From assembly GCA_014898425.1 (NCBI GenBank), contig RCSZ01000002.1:310001-374000 (forward strand): DNA of 64,000 bases, read 5' to 3'. The stretch is from Botryotinia globosa. Lineage: Eukaryota > Ascomycota > Leotiomycetes > Helotiales > Sclerotiniaceae. The number at the start of each line of letters is the position of its first letter. Position 1 is the stretch's first letter. A model generated the notes under the pieces. It ran no database searches, was not told where the DNA came from, and worked only from the letters and a program-made list of their open reading frames with translations. The translations under genes and the position numbers were made by a program. Positions 34,537 to 45,149 of the stretch are shown here, one piece after another.

Positions 34537-35604
34537 ATGAATTCTCCCTTTAGTGATAGATGGTTCGAGGATGCGTGTCGACGAGAAGAATTACTCATGC
34601 TCCACCAAGTTCGAAAGCAGAACAGTGCGATTGATGACACATTCTTTCCCTACGGACTGATTTTCGCAGGACTACCCCCTTGGGAGGTGGGTCCTATATT
34701 ATATAAACAATATGCTGTAGGCTCAGACGTGGAACGAACAGTTACATACGTATCTGCTGCTCTCGACTACATCAATAGGAAGACCCAGAAACTGCAAACC
34801 GATGCATGGCTCTTTCACGTGGATAAAAATTCGAAGCGAGTATCCTGGAGTCATAACACCTTTTCTCCTTACCAATACGAGCAGCAAGTCGCAGAGCAGC
34901 GTATCGGTAAAATTCTTATGACTGCAAAAGTTGAAGAGTCGAAAATAGACGCAGATAGTACACCGTGGAAATATACATGTCCGGACGGCACGAAACTATC
35001 TGGGCAGCTCAGATGTTTCCCGCGAGGCTATGAGCAACACATTGATCTCCTGCTGAAATTCAATTTTCTCATTCTGCAAAATCATCCGGACGGTTCGCAT
35101 TCATATATCAGCCAACCTGGCATGAAAACCTTTGTATTCGCTGTGGCCAATGCATCTGCTGGTTCGCCGATAGCTCAAGTTGAAAATCCACCGCAATTCT
35201 TTCATTCTCTGCCAGAGACACAATATGAATCTCTCTGCAACAAGCGATCTGTAACTCGGGCTCCAAAAAAATTCTTGGGGGGAAACTTGCCCGCTCAACG
35301 AATGATCACTGAAAAGTTGATTCCAGATCATGCCGTACCATCAGCATTACCTGGGGTCTCTATCAGCGATCCACATGTCATCAAAACGGAGTTTCCACTC
35401 CACTCCGCTCAAATGGCTACTTATCAAGGTCCTGGGGATTCTACAAAAATCAAAAAGGAAGAATTCCAGCATTGCGCTATCCCATTCGCTTCATCTCAGG
35501 AAACCAGCATCGCTCCGAAGATTAAAGAAAAGCCTCCACATTTCGCGATTCAAGCATCTGCGTCTGGGGGATTTGGGAGAGGTTTGAATTTTATGAGGAA
35601 TTGA
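34537..35604 (+). CDS. Orphan protein, 355 residues
   Basis: A single open frame starts with ATG at 34537. The N-terminal half looks like a folded domain: aromatic-rich, with WFEDACRREELLML at 9-22, GLPPWEVGPILYKQYAVG around 45-62 and an LQTDAWLFHVD strand near 87-97. The C-terminal part (from about 235) is Pro/Ser-rich. It has IKTEF and IKKEE motifs that resemble SUMO-attachment consensus sites, and ends GGFGRGLNFMRN. I see no signal peptide, membrane segment or catalytic motif and do not recognise the family. It may be lineage-specific. Codon use is ordinary. Confidence 0.6.
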   Translation: MNSPFSDRWFEDACRREELLMLHQVRKQNSAIDDTFFPYGLIFAGLPPWEVGPILYKQYAVGSDVERTVTYVSAALDYINRKTQKLQTDAWLFHVDKNSKRVSWSHNTFSPYQYEQQVAEQRIGKILMTAKVEESKIDADSTPWKYTCPDGTKLSGQLRCFPRGYEQHIDLLLKFNFLILQNHPDGSHSYISQPGMKTFVFAVANASAGSPIAQVENPPQFFHSLPETQYESLCNKRSVTRAPKKFLGGNLPAQRMITEKLIPDHAVPSALPGVSISDPHVIKTEFPLHSAQMATYQGPGDSTKIKKEEFQHCAIPFASSQETSIAPKIKEKPPHFAIQASASGGFGRGLNFMRN

Positions 35605-36652
35605 CTTGGTTTGTTTGATGGTTAGTTTTGCATGTGTGCTTTTGGTTTGGTATCTCCGAAGCTTTTAATGATAAATACCTAGGTATCGACGGTTGGAATT
35701 AACAATTCGGGTTCAGAATCTTGGGGTAATGGGATTTGCCTGATTCGATTACAGGATGCGGGGTTGGGTCGGATGGGGAAAATACCTCGCCAGCGTTCGT
35801 GGAGTAGGTGGTACTCTTGGATATGAGAAGGGTAAAGGTTACAAGCAGTATTGGATATGTATCTACTCAGCTCTCAAGAAATGTAGTCAAATGCTATGGA
35901 GCATTTATGACTAGCGTATTATTTTTAGTTTTTCCTCGAGAGAATTATGTATGTACGAGTAGAATTTGCTTCTCTTCGCTGTTGGGAAATCAATGTGTGA
36001 AATTTTGTGAAACACAGTCTATGAAGTGCCATCTAACCGATTGCCAAAATACGCGAAAATATCACTGCTCACCTAGGGATACTTGAAGCAAATATAGAAA
36101 TCGCATCTCCACATTTTCACATTCATACTTACGTACATGTATCACTCACACACACACCAAAAGAAACACAAGATCATGGAAATCGTTATTCATTGCTATT
36201 AATATATCCCAAACTACCTAGATGTCTCTGTTTCCAAAGACATGGTCTGCAAGTGAATTTTGTTTTTGTTATCCCATTGATCGCTCTTGACCTTACATGG
36301 TAAAAGGATTCAGAGAGATCATAGAATTTTGGCCGTTAGAAGAGAGGAAAATAAACTCAAGGAAAAGAAGATCATCTCGCTATGTTATGACTGTCTGCTG
36401 CCTTGTGAAGTATCACCAGTTTGTATCAGTATGACCTCTCCCGTGATTGATGGCTGTGGGTTTTCGGTGGTATTTATGCGTTCATCCACTCATTTGTCCA
36501 ATCGTCCATGTATTGATCAATTTATCCATGCCCGTGGCTCCCTTGCGAAATCCGCACAAGAGTCTCATTTTATCTCATATATAATCAATTCGCCTCCCCA
36601 TCCACCCCTCTGTCCATCCATATGACACGCAACATCATCCCAGAAACACTAA
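35605..36652. other. Intergenic region between convergent orphan genes
   Basis: It should hold two 3' untranslated regions. Open frames at 35808-36086 and 36287-36625 (plus) have no recognisable domain. No repeats are seen beyond a short CA run near 36148. Confidence 0.45.
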
Positions 36653-39600
36653 TTAAAGCATCTCCCATTCCTCAACTTCCTCGCTTCTCTCAACACTCTC
36701 AAGTTCCTCGAGTCCACCAGCCTCTGCAACGTCATCGTCATCATCATCACCAGCCATGGCCCAAGATGCGTCAGATTGAAAATCGCTATCGTATTCAAGA
36801 GCGACTTCTTGGATAGGGCTAGAGACGCGTACTGGAGTAGAATGGGGAGCTGAAGGGAAGTCTAAGACGAGCGACTTTTGCATCAGGTCTTTGCCAAGAA
36901 TCTCAGATTTGTCAGTGTCAGAAATAAGAAGTTCATTGAGAGCGGGATTTTCGATGTTGGTCATCTCGACATTGGCAGTGGGTTCGCCGATGGAAGTAAT
37001 CTCGTCACTGACTGCTTGCTGAAGTATAGTAATATCATCACTCTTCTTGGCTTCGTCAACGCCTTTATCAGCGATGCTAACGAGTTTATCAGTAGTAGCA
37101 ATATCAATATCAGCGAGCTTCTTGGTGATATCGATGGTATCGGTGACCAAATATTTAGCCGAGACAGTCTGCTTGTTCATGACAGTGGCAGGAATGTCCG
37201 TAGCTTTGCGTGTCTTAGTAATTGTGTCGTTGGCATTGTTGAATACAGTTACTTCCTTGTCTGCAAGCTCCGCAGCACATTGACTTTGTTCTTTTACATC
37301 TAAAAGATCAAACGCAGAGCTTGCCAGAGCCGCAGAATCAGCTGTATTCAAACTATCCGAAGTCAAATAATCCCATTTTCTAAGATGGTGAAACGTGACA
37401 AGACTAATATTTCCTGGTTGTTTGTGAGCTAACTGACGTTCTCTAGCCGCTCGACCCAGTGTCATAGTGTTCATAATATCGAGATGGTTTGGTCTAGTCG
37501 TCCATCCTTTGAACATAGTCATATGTTCAGCATGATCTGTGCTCTCGACCGAGTAATAGTTTCGAGAACCTGGATTAGGGTACTGGCCTGTGGCTGTTGG
37601 TGACCTTGAGGAAATTTTGGTCTTTAATGTTCTCGTATCATGATGTGTAGGAACTCTATCTGGACGGGCAGTGAAAGCTTGGAATGCCGATTGACCGTAA
37701 TCATCTCTAAGGCCTTGAGCATGTTCTTCGGCAGTGATATAGTCATTGGACGAAGTTGAGTTATTTCGCTGTTTCTTATCATACATTGGTTTTTCTAGAG
37801 AACCATAGTGACCATCAGTCCAGGCATCATCTATCGTGCGAAGTGGCTGAAGCTTGGATTTGGCACTCGTTCCGGTATAGTGAGCTTCTAGACGTGCAAT
37901 AGTAACACGAGCCGAGTGGTGGTCTGCTGTAAACATAGCACAAACCGAATTGTTCTTTGCCGGTTCAGTCTTTTGAGTAACATTATCGCCGCTAGCACGA
38001 ATTAGAATTCCGATTACCTTCTGAAAAGCTTCTATATCTTTGTATTTCTGTTGACAAGCGTGTTCGATTGCATCAAAGATACCAACTCTCTTGTTGCTTT
38101 CAATCTGGCACTCAAGAAGTTTCTTATCTGCGTCGGAACTCTCTTTTTCGAATCTCGGATCATCGAGTCTGTGAATGTTTTCCATCCAAAGAGCTTTTCT
38201 TTCGGCAACTGCTCTTTCTAATCTCGTACAAGCAGCATCTTTAGCCATTTTTGCGGCATGATGAGTGTAATAGACATAGTCGATCGAAGCTTGAAATTCA
38301 TGTTTTGCTTCTCTAATTTCATTCAATTCTGGGTAATTTAAGTATCCATAGTCCGTGAACTCTCTGCGATCCAAGCATGTCGCATCGTTGCGTCTCGAAT
38401 CAGGTTCCCTATTTTCGTGGATTTCTTTGGGCTTCCTCTGCTGATAATTTTGTCGTGTCTCGCGGAGGGTCTCAAGATAAGCTTTGCGTTCCAGATACCA
38501 CTTTCTCTCGGAAGCCCTTGAAGCTTGATACATTGCATCACCACTGTTGAGATCGATATTTTGGCTCTGGATAAGTGAAGCTTTTTGCTTTTGACACTTC
38601 TGATCGATACTCTTGAGAGCATTGAGCTTCTCTTGGAAGATGACTACAAACGAAAAATCATCACTCGCAGCATTTGCCATGCTATCTTGTGTAGGTAAGA
38701 CTCCAGCCCTATCACGTTCCTTTGTACATTCCGTAGAACGGTCAAAAGTGGCAGTCATTTCTCTTCGGGCCATACTTACACGGGCAGAGTGATCATCGGT
38801 AATAGGGGTGTTCATAGTATAGAATCCGGAATAATCGAGTTTTTTCTCCTCTTCTGACTTGTCTCTTCCTTCAAGCGAGAACTTTAATGTCTGTGCCGTT
38901 TGCCAAGCTTCATGCATCATACCTTGACCTTCGGGGCTTAAGGGAGCCGATGCTACTAAAGAAGCACGAGGATATTGGTGTGATTTAGAGCCCAGGGCCG
39001 AGGGGCTTGAAGACATTTGCTCTTTGACACAAGATGTCGATCTCATTTCCATTTCCTGTGGAATGGACGCGGTTGACTGACGATCACTTCCAGGAAACTT
39101 GTAACTATTGATTGGAACCACGGGCATCAGAGCCTCGTGCGGTAAATTCCATGATACCAGTGGAAGGAGATTTGTAGCTGGTGCATGGGTCAATGGCTGG
39201 CAGACCTGCCCATTGAGAATACAATGATCATATAACCACTTCGGTGCGCCAGCCAAGTTAGGAAATGGGATCGGAGTAGATATTTGTTCAAGACTCTTGG
39301 TCATCTGGATAAGCAAGTCCTCATCCGAGAATCCGAAATAGTTGAAGTACTTAAATATAATAGGTGATTTGACGCGTTGATATAGTTTTCCATTCGCAGA
39401 AACTGGATGATTCCAACAAGGCAAGGGATTTCTAATGGCCATTTCTAACGGAGTGAGATTTTTAACCGAAGAATTTCCAGTCAACGATTGTTTTCCAACA
39501 TCAGAGTTGACCGCGACTGTGGATTGTGCGTTGATTTGCATATGCTCAACAGAAAGCAAGTCTGAGTTGAAATCCTCACCAGTGAAGGTAGCTTGTTTTT

Positions 39601-40420
39601 TATGAAAGTCTTTCAAATTTTTAGGTGCGAAATCAGAGCAGCAATACTTCATCGGCTGTTGTGTGACTTTACCTGCAGCATTGACATTGAGAAGTTCCTT
39701 GTTCAGTTCTATGGAACTGTAATAACCACCAGTTGATTTGACAGGAAAATAGTTCTGGTTATCCCGAAGAATATTTAGCTGAGGATCAAAGCTGGCAGAG
39801 CAGGATGCTTCATTGGAAGCTTCTTGATTCATATGATCCTGATTCGCAAGGTGCATGTTGCTTGGAATATGGGCAATGCAAGCTTTCTCGAAGTTTTTAG
39901 AGCCTCCCAGTATTTCTCCTGGGGCTAGCATCCACGAGGCCTTGGATGGCTCTCGGATCATCTCATCCTGGAAGCTTGAGAATGAATTGGGAGTGCGAAC
40001 TTTGTTGAAATCGATGAGAGGTTGTGGGAGGTCTATCATCTTTCTGAGGATGTTCTTGGAAGATTGAGAAAGGGTATGAGAACGCTCATTGTCTTCAAGA
40101 CGTTGTTGGCCGACTTGCATCATGTTGGAAGTGGTGGAATCAGCGCTGCAGGGCTGAATGGCAGCATCACATTGCTCCTTGGGAACATGAGTCGAAAATC
40201 GAGATGGCATCGAGGAAATGTTTTGAGAGTATCTGCCATAGACATTGTTGTTGTCGAGGTTCATCATATTGAAATTGCGAGCTGAGTTAGGATGGTAAAT
40301 TGCCGGAGGATTACATTGTCGAAGCATCTCAGTGCTCTCTTGTGAAGACATGGAGTCTTTGAAAGGTATTTCCTTGAAACTTTCCTTCATCTCCTTGAGA
40401 GGAGGTGCCTGGCTTGCCAT
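36653..40420 (-). CDS. Large coiled-coil orphan protein, 1255 residues
   Basis: An uninterrupted frame begins with a good ATG at 40420 (MASQAPPLKEMKES). Residues 1 to about 340 are low-complexity. A more structured part near 340-410 contains PLCWNHPVSANGKLYQRVKS-like residues. Charged, heptad-like coiled-coil segments follow around 600-790. A ~13-residue motif occurs twice (TDDHSARVSMARR near 541-553, and ADHHSARVTIARL near 830-842). The tail has repeated DI-K/D-rich sequence, then an acidic stretch (DDDDDD) and the final WEML, which fits an Atg8-interacting WxxL motif preceded by acids. No known domain is recognised. It diverges from the next gene across 434 bp. Confidence 0.6.
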   Translation of the reverse strand: MASQAPPLKEMKESFKEIPFKDSMSSQESTEMLRQCNPPAIYHPNSARNFNMMNLDNNNVYGRYSQNISSMPSRFSTHVPKEQCDAAIQPCSADSTTSNMMQVGQQRLEDNERSHTLSQSSKNILRKMIDLPQPLIDFNKVRTPNSFSSFQDEMIREPSKASWMLAPGEILGGSKNFEKACIAHIPSNMHLANQDHMNQEASNEASCSASFDPQLNILRDNQNYFPVKSTGGYYSSIELNKELLNVNAAGKVTQQPMKYCCSDFAPKNLKDFHKKQATFTGEDFNSDLLSVEHMQINAQSTVAVNSDVGKQSLTGNSSVKNLTPLEMAIRNPLPCWNHPVSANGKLYQRVKSPIIFKYFNYFGFSDEDLLIQMTKSLEQISTPIPFPNLAGAPKWLYDHCILNGQVCQPLTHAPATNLLPLVSWNLPHEALMPVVPINSYKFPGSDRQSTASIPQEMEMRSTSCVKEQMSSSPSALGSKSHQYPRASLVASAPLSPEGQGMMHEAWQTAQTLKFSLEGRDKSEEEKKLDYSGFYTMNTPITDDHSARVSMARREMTATFDRSTECTKERDRAGVLPTQDSMANAASDDFSFVVIFQEKLNALKSIDQKCQKQKASLIQSQNIDLNSGDAMYQASRASERKWYLERKAYLETLRETRQNYQQRKPKEIHENREPDSRRNDATCLDRREFTDYGYLNYPELNEIREAKHEFQASIDYVYYTHHAAKMAKDAACTRLERAVAERKALWMENIHRLDDPRFEKESSDADKKLLECQIESNKRVGIFDAIEHACQQKYKDIEAFQKVIGILIRASGDNVTQKTEPAKNNSVCAMFTADHHSARVTIARLEAHYTGTSAKSKLQPLRTIDDAWTDGHYGSLEKPMYDKKQRNNSTSSNDYITAEEHAQGLRDDYGQSAFQAFTARPDRVPTHHDTRTLKTKISSRSPTATGQYPNPGSRNYYSVESTDHAEHMTMFKGWTTRPNHLDIMNTMTLGRAARERQLAHKQPGNISLVTFHHLRKWDYLTSDSLNTADSAALASSAFDLLDVKEQSQCAAELADKEVTVFNNANDTITKTRKATDIPATVMNKQTVSAKYLVTDTIDITKKLADIDIATTDKLVSIADKGVDEAKKSDDITILQQAVSDEITSIGEPTANVEMTNIENPALNELLISDTDKSEILGKDLMQKSLVLDFPSAPHSTPVRVSSPIQEVALEYDSDFQSDASWAMAGDDDDDDVAEAGGLEELESVERSEEVEEWEML

Positions 40421-40854
40421 GATTGTTATGCTTTATTTCGGTGTATCTTTGTGTGATAATTCTCCTTTGAAATTGTTCTGGAGTTGCAAGAGGAGAATTG
40501 TTGCGGATACAAAGAGGATGTAGGATTGATGGCGAGTTTGATGGGTTTATATGACCAAATTCTTAGCTAGTACGGTCAAACTGCTGAGGTCACGGGACTA
40601 TGGCTTGAGCGAATTCGCTGCCGTAGCGACACTTGGTATGAATATAGCATCAAAGAGATGAGTTTATACCAGTGATTCCGAGCTTCTGTTAGGTCAAATC
40701 AAGTTTGAACTTAAACAATCTCTATAATTCACTTTCGCCTGATTCCAAAATCGGTTATCTAAAGCTCCTGTATTCGGATTGCCTCGATCTCCTCATACTC
40801 CATCCCACAACGAAACTTCTTCATACTCGCGGTCTATCTGTTGGATCATCAGCC
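40421..40854. promoter_or_regulatory. Shared divergent intergenic region of two coiled-coil genes
   Basis: 434 bp separate the ATG at 40420 (minus) from the ATG at 40855 (plus). Both promoters must lie here or inside the first exons. I see no clear TATA box or other motif. Confidence 0.4.
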
Positions 40855-42497
40855 ATGGATCAAGTATTCAAGACATGCTCTGAGGATCCCATTCCGCTTG
40901 AATTGAATACAAGTCTGGAAAACGGCGAGGCTGTGATGCAAAAAATCATTAGCCAAATCGCACTTCACCCAAACTCCACCCAGAAATCAATAAATGATAT
41001 CACTTTCATACATGAAAAGTTCAACTCTCTTCTACTCACAACACCTGCTCCTTCACTAGTCTTCCGATACGGTCCAAGTGGTGCGGCAGTGACCTTCCAT
41101 TCCTTGAAATGCGCACAGATCGACTCTGAAGGCAAGATACTGATCTCTCATTTATGGAAATGCACCTCTGGCTTTCTTCAGGTAGACGATTCCTTTACTT
41201 TCGAAAAGCCCGAAGAGCTCAGATTCGTTGAGGTCAACGAGAGAGCTCCAATGAATCGCCGACGCATATCATTCTTGGGGAGTGATAAGGAAGAACTGTT
41301 TGTTGAAAGAATCAAGTGTGACATCACTGTAGCCCTTAACTCTCTTGTCATGTTCACAACTCACAATGGATTCGCCAAAAACTTGGTCTCGTGCTTCTAT
41401 ATCGATGGCAGGGGTCTCACAAAATTAGAAACAGCTATGTCTGCTCCACTACGATCTTATGAGGAAAACTTGTCTGCCGAAGTCTTCCAGGCAAAAGACT
41501 CGGCTATAGAGCAGGATGCTGCGTGAGTTTAGTTCCATCCTCACTCTCCCCTCCTGGTAACTTTTAAAAGTAAGAAGCTTACTTGATCAACACAGTATTT
41601 TTGACTCAGATTCACAATCGACAATGGCAAGTTTTATACACACTCCAGCCGGAACATCAGCAACTGATGAAGATCGAGCTTGTGAGACTGCTCTTCCTAC
41701 CGATGGGCGTGAAGCTTCCCTCAAGCAGCGCGAGCAGGAAATGGACAACCGTGAACGCGAAACTGCAGAGCAGGAAAGAAATCTTGAGGAAAGAAATCTT
41801 TTACTGGCAGACCTTCAGAACTCAGAGAAAATTAATATTACGCACCTTGAAGCAAGGTTATCGGATATACTCAGGGGATTTGAACAAAAGCTCACTTCAA
41901 AGACTATCAGTGACGACATTGAATACTTTGAAGTTATGGGGGCCAAGTTAGCAGGCTACGACAGAGCTCTGAAAAACCGCCACACAGATGCTAGTGCTAG
42001 AGAAATTGCTCTTGCTCGCTTTCAACTGGCCATGGAGAAGAGAGAGAGGGCCTTAACTGAGCAAGAAAAACTGGCCAAGAAATTAGATACCCAACTCCAG
42101 GAGCGAGAAACCCTCGTGCGTAATCGTGCACAAAAATTGAATACGCTGGACCGCAACTTGAGCAGGCGTGATAAACTTCTTAATGAACGTGAGAAAGAGC
42201 TTGCAGCTCTTGAGAAAGCAAACATTGAACTTCAAGAGCAGCTTGATGCAGATAGGGAGATTTTGGAGTCTAGAGAAGTAGCCATGGGGCAGGGAGTTCG
42301 AGATGACTATGGACGTGATGACACTTACTTGTACAACTGTTATCCATATTCCCGGTAAGTCCACAAGAGTCCAGACAGCCTTCTACAATTTAATATCTGG
42401 ACAATACATGGCTGATCATTGATACTCACATTCTAGCTACGAGAATGAGGATGAGGAAGAACAACTAGGGGATTCTGATGATCATTATTATTTTTGA
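40855..42497 (+). CDS. Coiled-coil orphan protein, three exons, 495 residues
   Basis: Exons are 40855-41522, 41596-42354 and 42437-42497. The introns are 41523-41595 (GTGAGT/CAG) and 42355-42436 (GTAAGT/TAG), and all joins keep frame. The frame extends upstream to a TTG at 40705 but the first ATG is 40855. The N-terminal ~225 residues look globular (FRYGPSGAAVTFHSLKCAQI, LVMFTTHNGFAKNLVSCFYI). The second exon is a long heptad coiled coil rich in Glu, Arg, Gln and Leu, about residues 255-450. The third exon adds an acidic tail ending YYF. I do not recognise the family. With the divergent partner at 36653-40420 it forms a pair of coiled-coil genes and could act with it, which is speculation. 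Confidence 0.65.
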
Positions 42498-43259
42498 TCT
42501 GCACTTTATTCCTAATGATACAAGTTCACAAATCCTTCCAGTGATAATAAAACTGACATAACACCTTGGTGAAGGCTTTTCTGCTTTGCATAGGAGGTAT
42601 GTTGTGATGGGATATTTCAATGATCAGCTGGGAACGGCGAGATAGGATGTGCATTTATACTCCAATTTTCAATCAATGCATCAGAAGTTTTCCCTTTAGG
42701 TGTCAGCCGAGTGATGAATTCATAGTTTCAACAGGTACTTGATTCTGGTTGTCTACAAACATGACGCCCATGCACATACCTGACTTCAAACTTCCCAATG
42801 TAGACCTGTTAAATTCTCGCAGAATTCCATGTCCTAGATTAATGAAGCGAGAAACCAACATCCTAAATCATGCACTCATTACCATAGCGACGAGAGACTT
42901 CAGCAGCCTGCCCATCACCTTCAAGTCATTTCTTTTCCACTGTCACCGACGAAGTACCGGCTGAAACATACGCTCATGATCTTTCCCACGTTTGTTCGAT
43001 GTTCATAGGATCACAGTGCTCACTGCAGAAAAAAAAAATCAAAACAAAGGTCAGAAATAGAAATGGCATATGCAGAGAAAAAGACCCATCAATAAATTCA
43101 CCTTGACGGATGTCGACTCACGTGCAGTCGCTTCCGTTGTTCACATCGTCGCGCTAGCGTCCTCAGTGACTTCAGGTTTGAGCGCGAAATCTTTTTATAT
43201 TTTTACATGCTCATTACTTGGAACTTGTCGACGTGCCCAAGAGCTCCAAAGCAGAAATC

Positions 43260-43486
43260 ATGGCAGAGCGCAAGCTTGTAATCTATGATGGTCAGCCTGA
43301 GGATCTTCAAATAGCTGTCACTAAAGTACTTGATCTGAGCAGAAAGTTGCAGCTTCAGAAGCAACTTTGAAGTTGGAGCGAGAGATGATCCGGATTCGAC
43401 TCAGAGAAACTAAGGAGATGAAGAATTGTGCTATTGAAAGCCAGGTTGAGACGAAGAATCAAGAAATTGCGGAGTGTGTTGCTTAG
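43260..43486 (+). pseudogene. Frameshifted coiled-coil gene fragment
   Basis: An ATG at 43260 opens a 36-codon frame (MAERKLVIYDGQPEDLQIAV). It is followed in a shifted frame by a heptad-like stretch (LKLEREMIRIRLRETKEM) that ends in TAG at 43484. The two parts together look like one coiled-coil protein broken by a frameshift. It could be a relic of the coiled-coil gene just upstream, or an exon of an unrecognised gene. Confidence 0.3.
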
Positions 43487-44236
43487 AAGGACAAGATGCG
43501 GAAGGTAATGCACATCTGTACCTAGAAATCAAAATCAGAATAGAGACAAAAGTAGCAGGAAATAGAATTTCTAGAATGTAACAACTTTCCATCTTCATAC
43601 TCCTTCAATGAAAATGCTCAGTATGCACACACTCCTCCAAATCCCGCGAAAACATCTTCAACTATCATCAAATTCTATTCCCATCCCCAACTTCCCATAA
43701 ACTACACATCTCACAACCCTCCACACAAAATCTCCATTTCTTCTCCCCACTCCGAAAAGAATAGAAAATTTCCCCCAGAAGCCCACCTACAACCACGTAA
43801 AACGCCCCTGTCTACATGCAGATTTTCCTAAATATGATTGCCAATAGCTTCTTCCCTCTTCGGAGAACTACAGCAATAGAGAGAAAGAATACACCGAATT
43901 CCCACTCAACCGTTGGGAAAAGATATCCTTAAAGACCGCACACACATCATCTCCGTATCATCTCCGCGTAGAAAGGATATAGATGCATCTTTCCCAATCA
44001 ATCTCCAACAATCTGAACCCATCAACTTCATCCCACCCAAGACCCAGGCCCTCATCTCGACTTCACACTTCCATCTTCACACTTTCAAATTTCACTTAAC
44101 TCTCTCACTTAACCCTCTCATCTAACTCTCTCACCTAACTCCACTTCTCTTCACGTATCTTACCCTACCTTACTTCACTCCTCTTCCAATTACTTCAACC
44201 TATTCCTATTCCGATTCCAATTCTGAATCCAATTAT

Positions 44237-44263
44237 CATCCATCCATCCATCCATCCATCCAT

Positions 44264-44299
<36 letters not shown>

Positions 44300-44330
44300 C
44301 CATCCATCCATCCATCCATCCATCCATCCC
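44237..44330 (+). repeat. (ATCC)n tetranucleotide microsatellite
   Basis: About 23 copies of the unit, with one variant copy (CCGT) near 44290. Confidence 0.9.
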
Positions 44331-44339
44331 TACACCTTT

Positions 44340-44460
44340 ATTTCTCCTTCCTTCTTCCTTCTCCTTCTTCCTTCCCCTTCTTCCTTCCCCTTCTTCCTTC
44401 CCCTTCTTCCTTCTCCTTCTTCCTTCCCCTTCTTCCTTCCCCTTCTCCCTTCTTCATTCG
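44340..44460 (+). repeat. Pyrimidine-rich imperfect tandem repeat
   Basis: Repeated CTTCTTCCTTCCCC-like units of about 14 bp run directly after the tetranucleotide array. Confidence 0.8.
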
Positions 44461-45149
44461 ATATCATTCAACAAACCCCCTCCCCTTCCCTTCCACTCCA
44501 CTCCGCTCCTCCTACATCTGTACCTTTCAACACTCCCCTACCCCTTTTCTATCCCTTTCACCAAAAGCCTCCCTGTAGTTATATCTCCACCTTGAACCCT
44601 AATCCGATTTCTATTTCCAATTCCAATTCCCAGTTCATCACATACTCCACCTCTCTCAACCATTCCTCCCATTCTCCCTCAGCCATCACAACACCGCCTG
44701 CCTTCAATATATTCTCTATCTCACTTTACTTCACTTTACCGCAGACCATCTCTCACTTCCCCCCTCCTTTATCAATCTCACCCCACTCACCACACAACAT
44801 CAATAATCGATCACACAACTAACCAATCAAATAATTGGATCAGACCATTCATTTATCTAGAAACATACATACATGTATTCATATACTCCACCTTCGCTCT
44901 TCCATTCACCGATCCTTTCATTCCATTCCATTCCATTCCATTTCGTTCCAAACTACAATGATATAGTTTAGTATATAAAAAAGAAAGGAGAGAGAAAAGA
45001 TAGATATAAGCGAAGCACTCCTTATGCACCCATCCCCTCCAGAAATCATGTCCTAATAACGCCCGGAAGTGAGATGTATGACATTTCCCCATATCCTCCG
45101 CCATCTTTCTCTCTTCCCCAATACCCCCTCTACAAAACATCACCCTGTC

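Larger units (their letters stand above)
42498..45149. other. Long intergenic region with coiled-coil remnant and simple repeats
   Basis: It contains a probable gene fragment at 43260-43486, a tetranucleotide array near 44237-44330 and pyrimidine-rich sequence on the plus strand from about 43600 to 44800. The open frame at 44592-44822 is a by-product of that composition. The right end holds the UBR1 3' untranslated region. Confidence 0.5.

Noticed and set aside
38644..38779. Possible intron (GTAAGT ... TAG) in the 1255-residue protein
   Set aside because: Its length is not a multiple of three and splicing would break the frame. The region encodes one copy of a repeated motif.
44592..44822. 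76-codon frame rich in Ser, Pro and Asn
   Set aside because: It results from pyrimidine-rich simple sequence.
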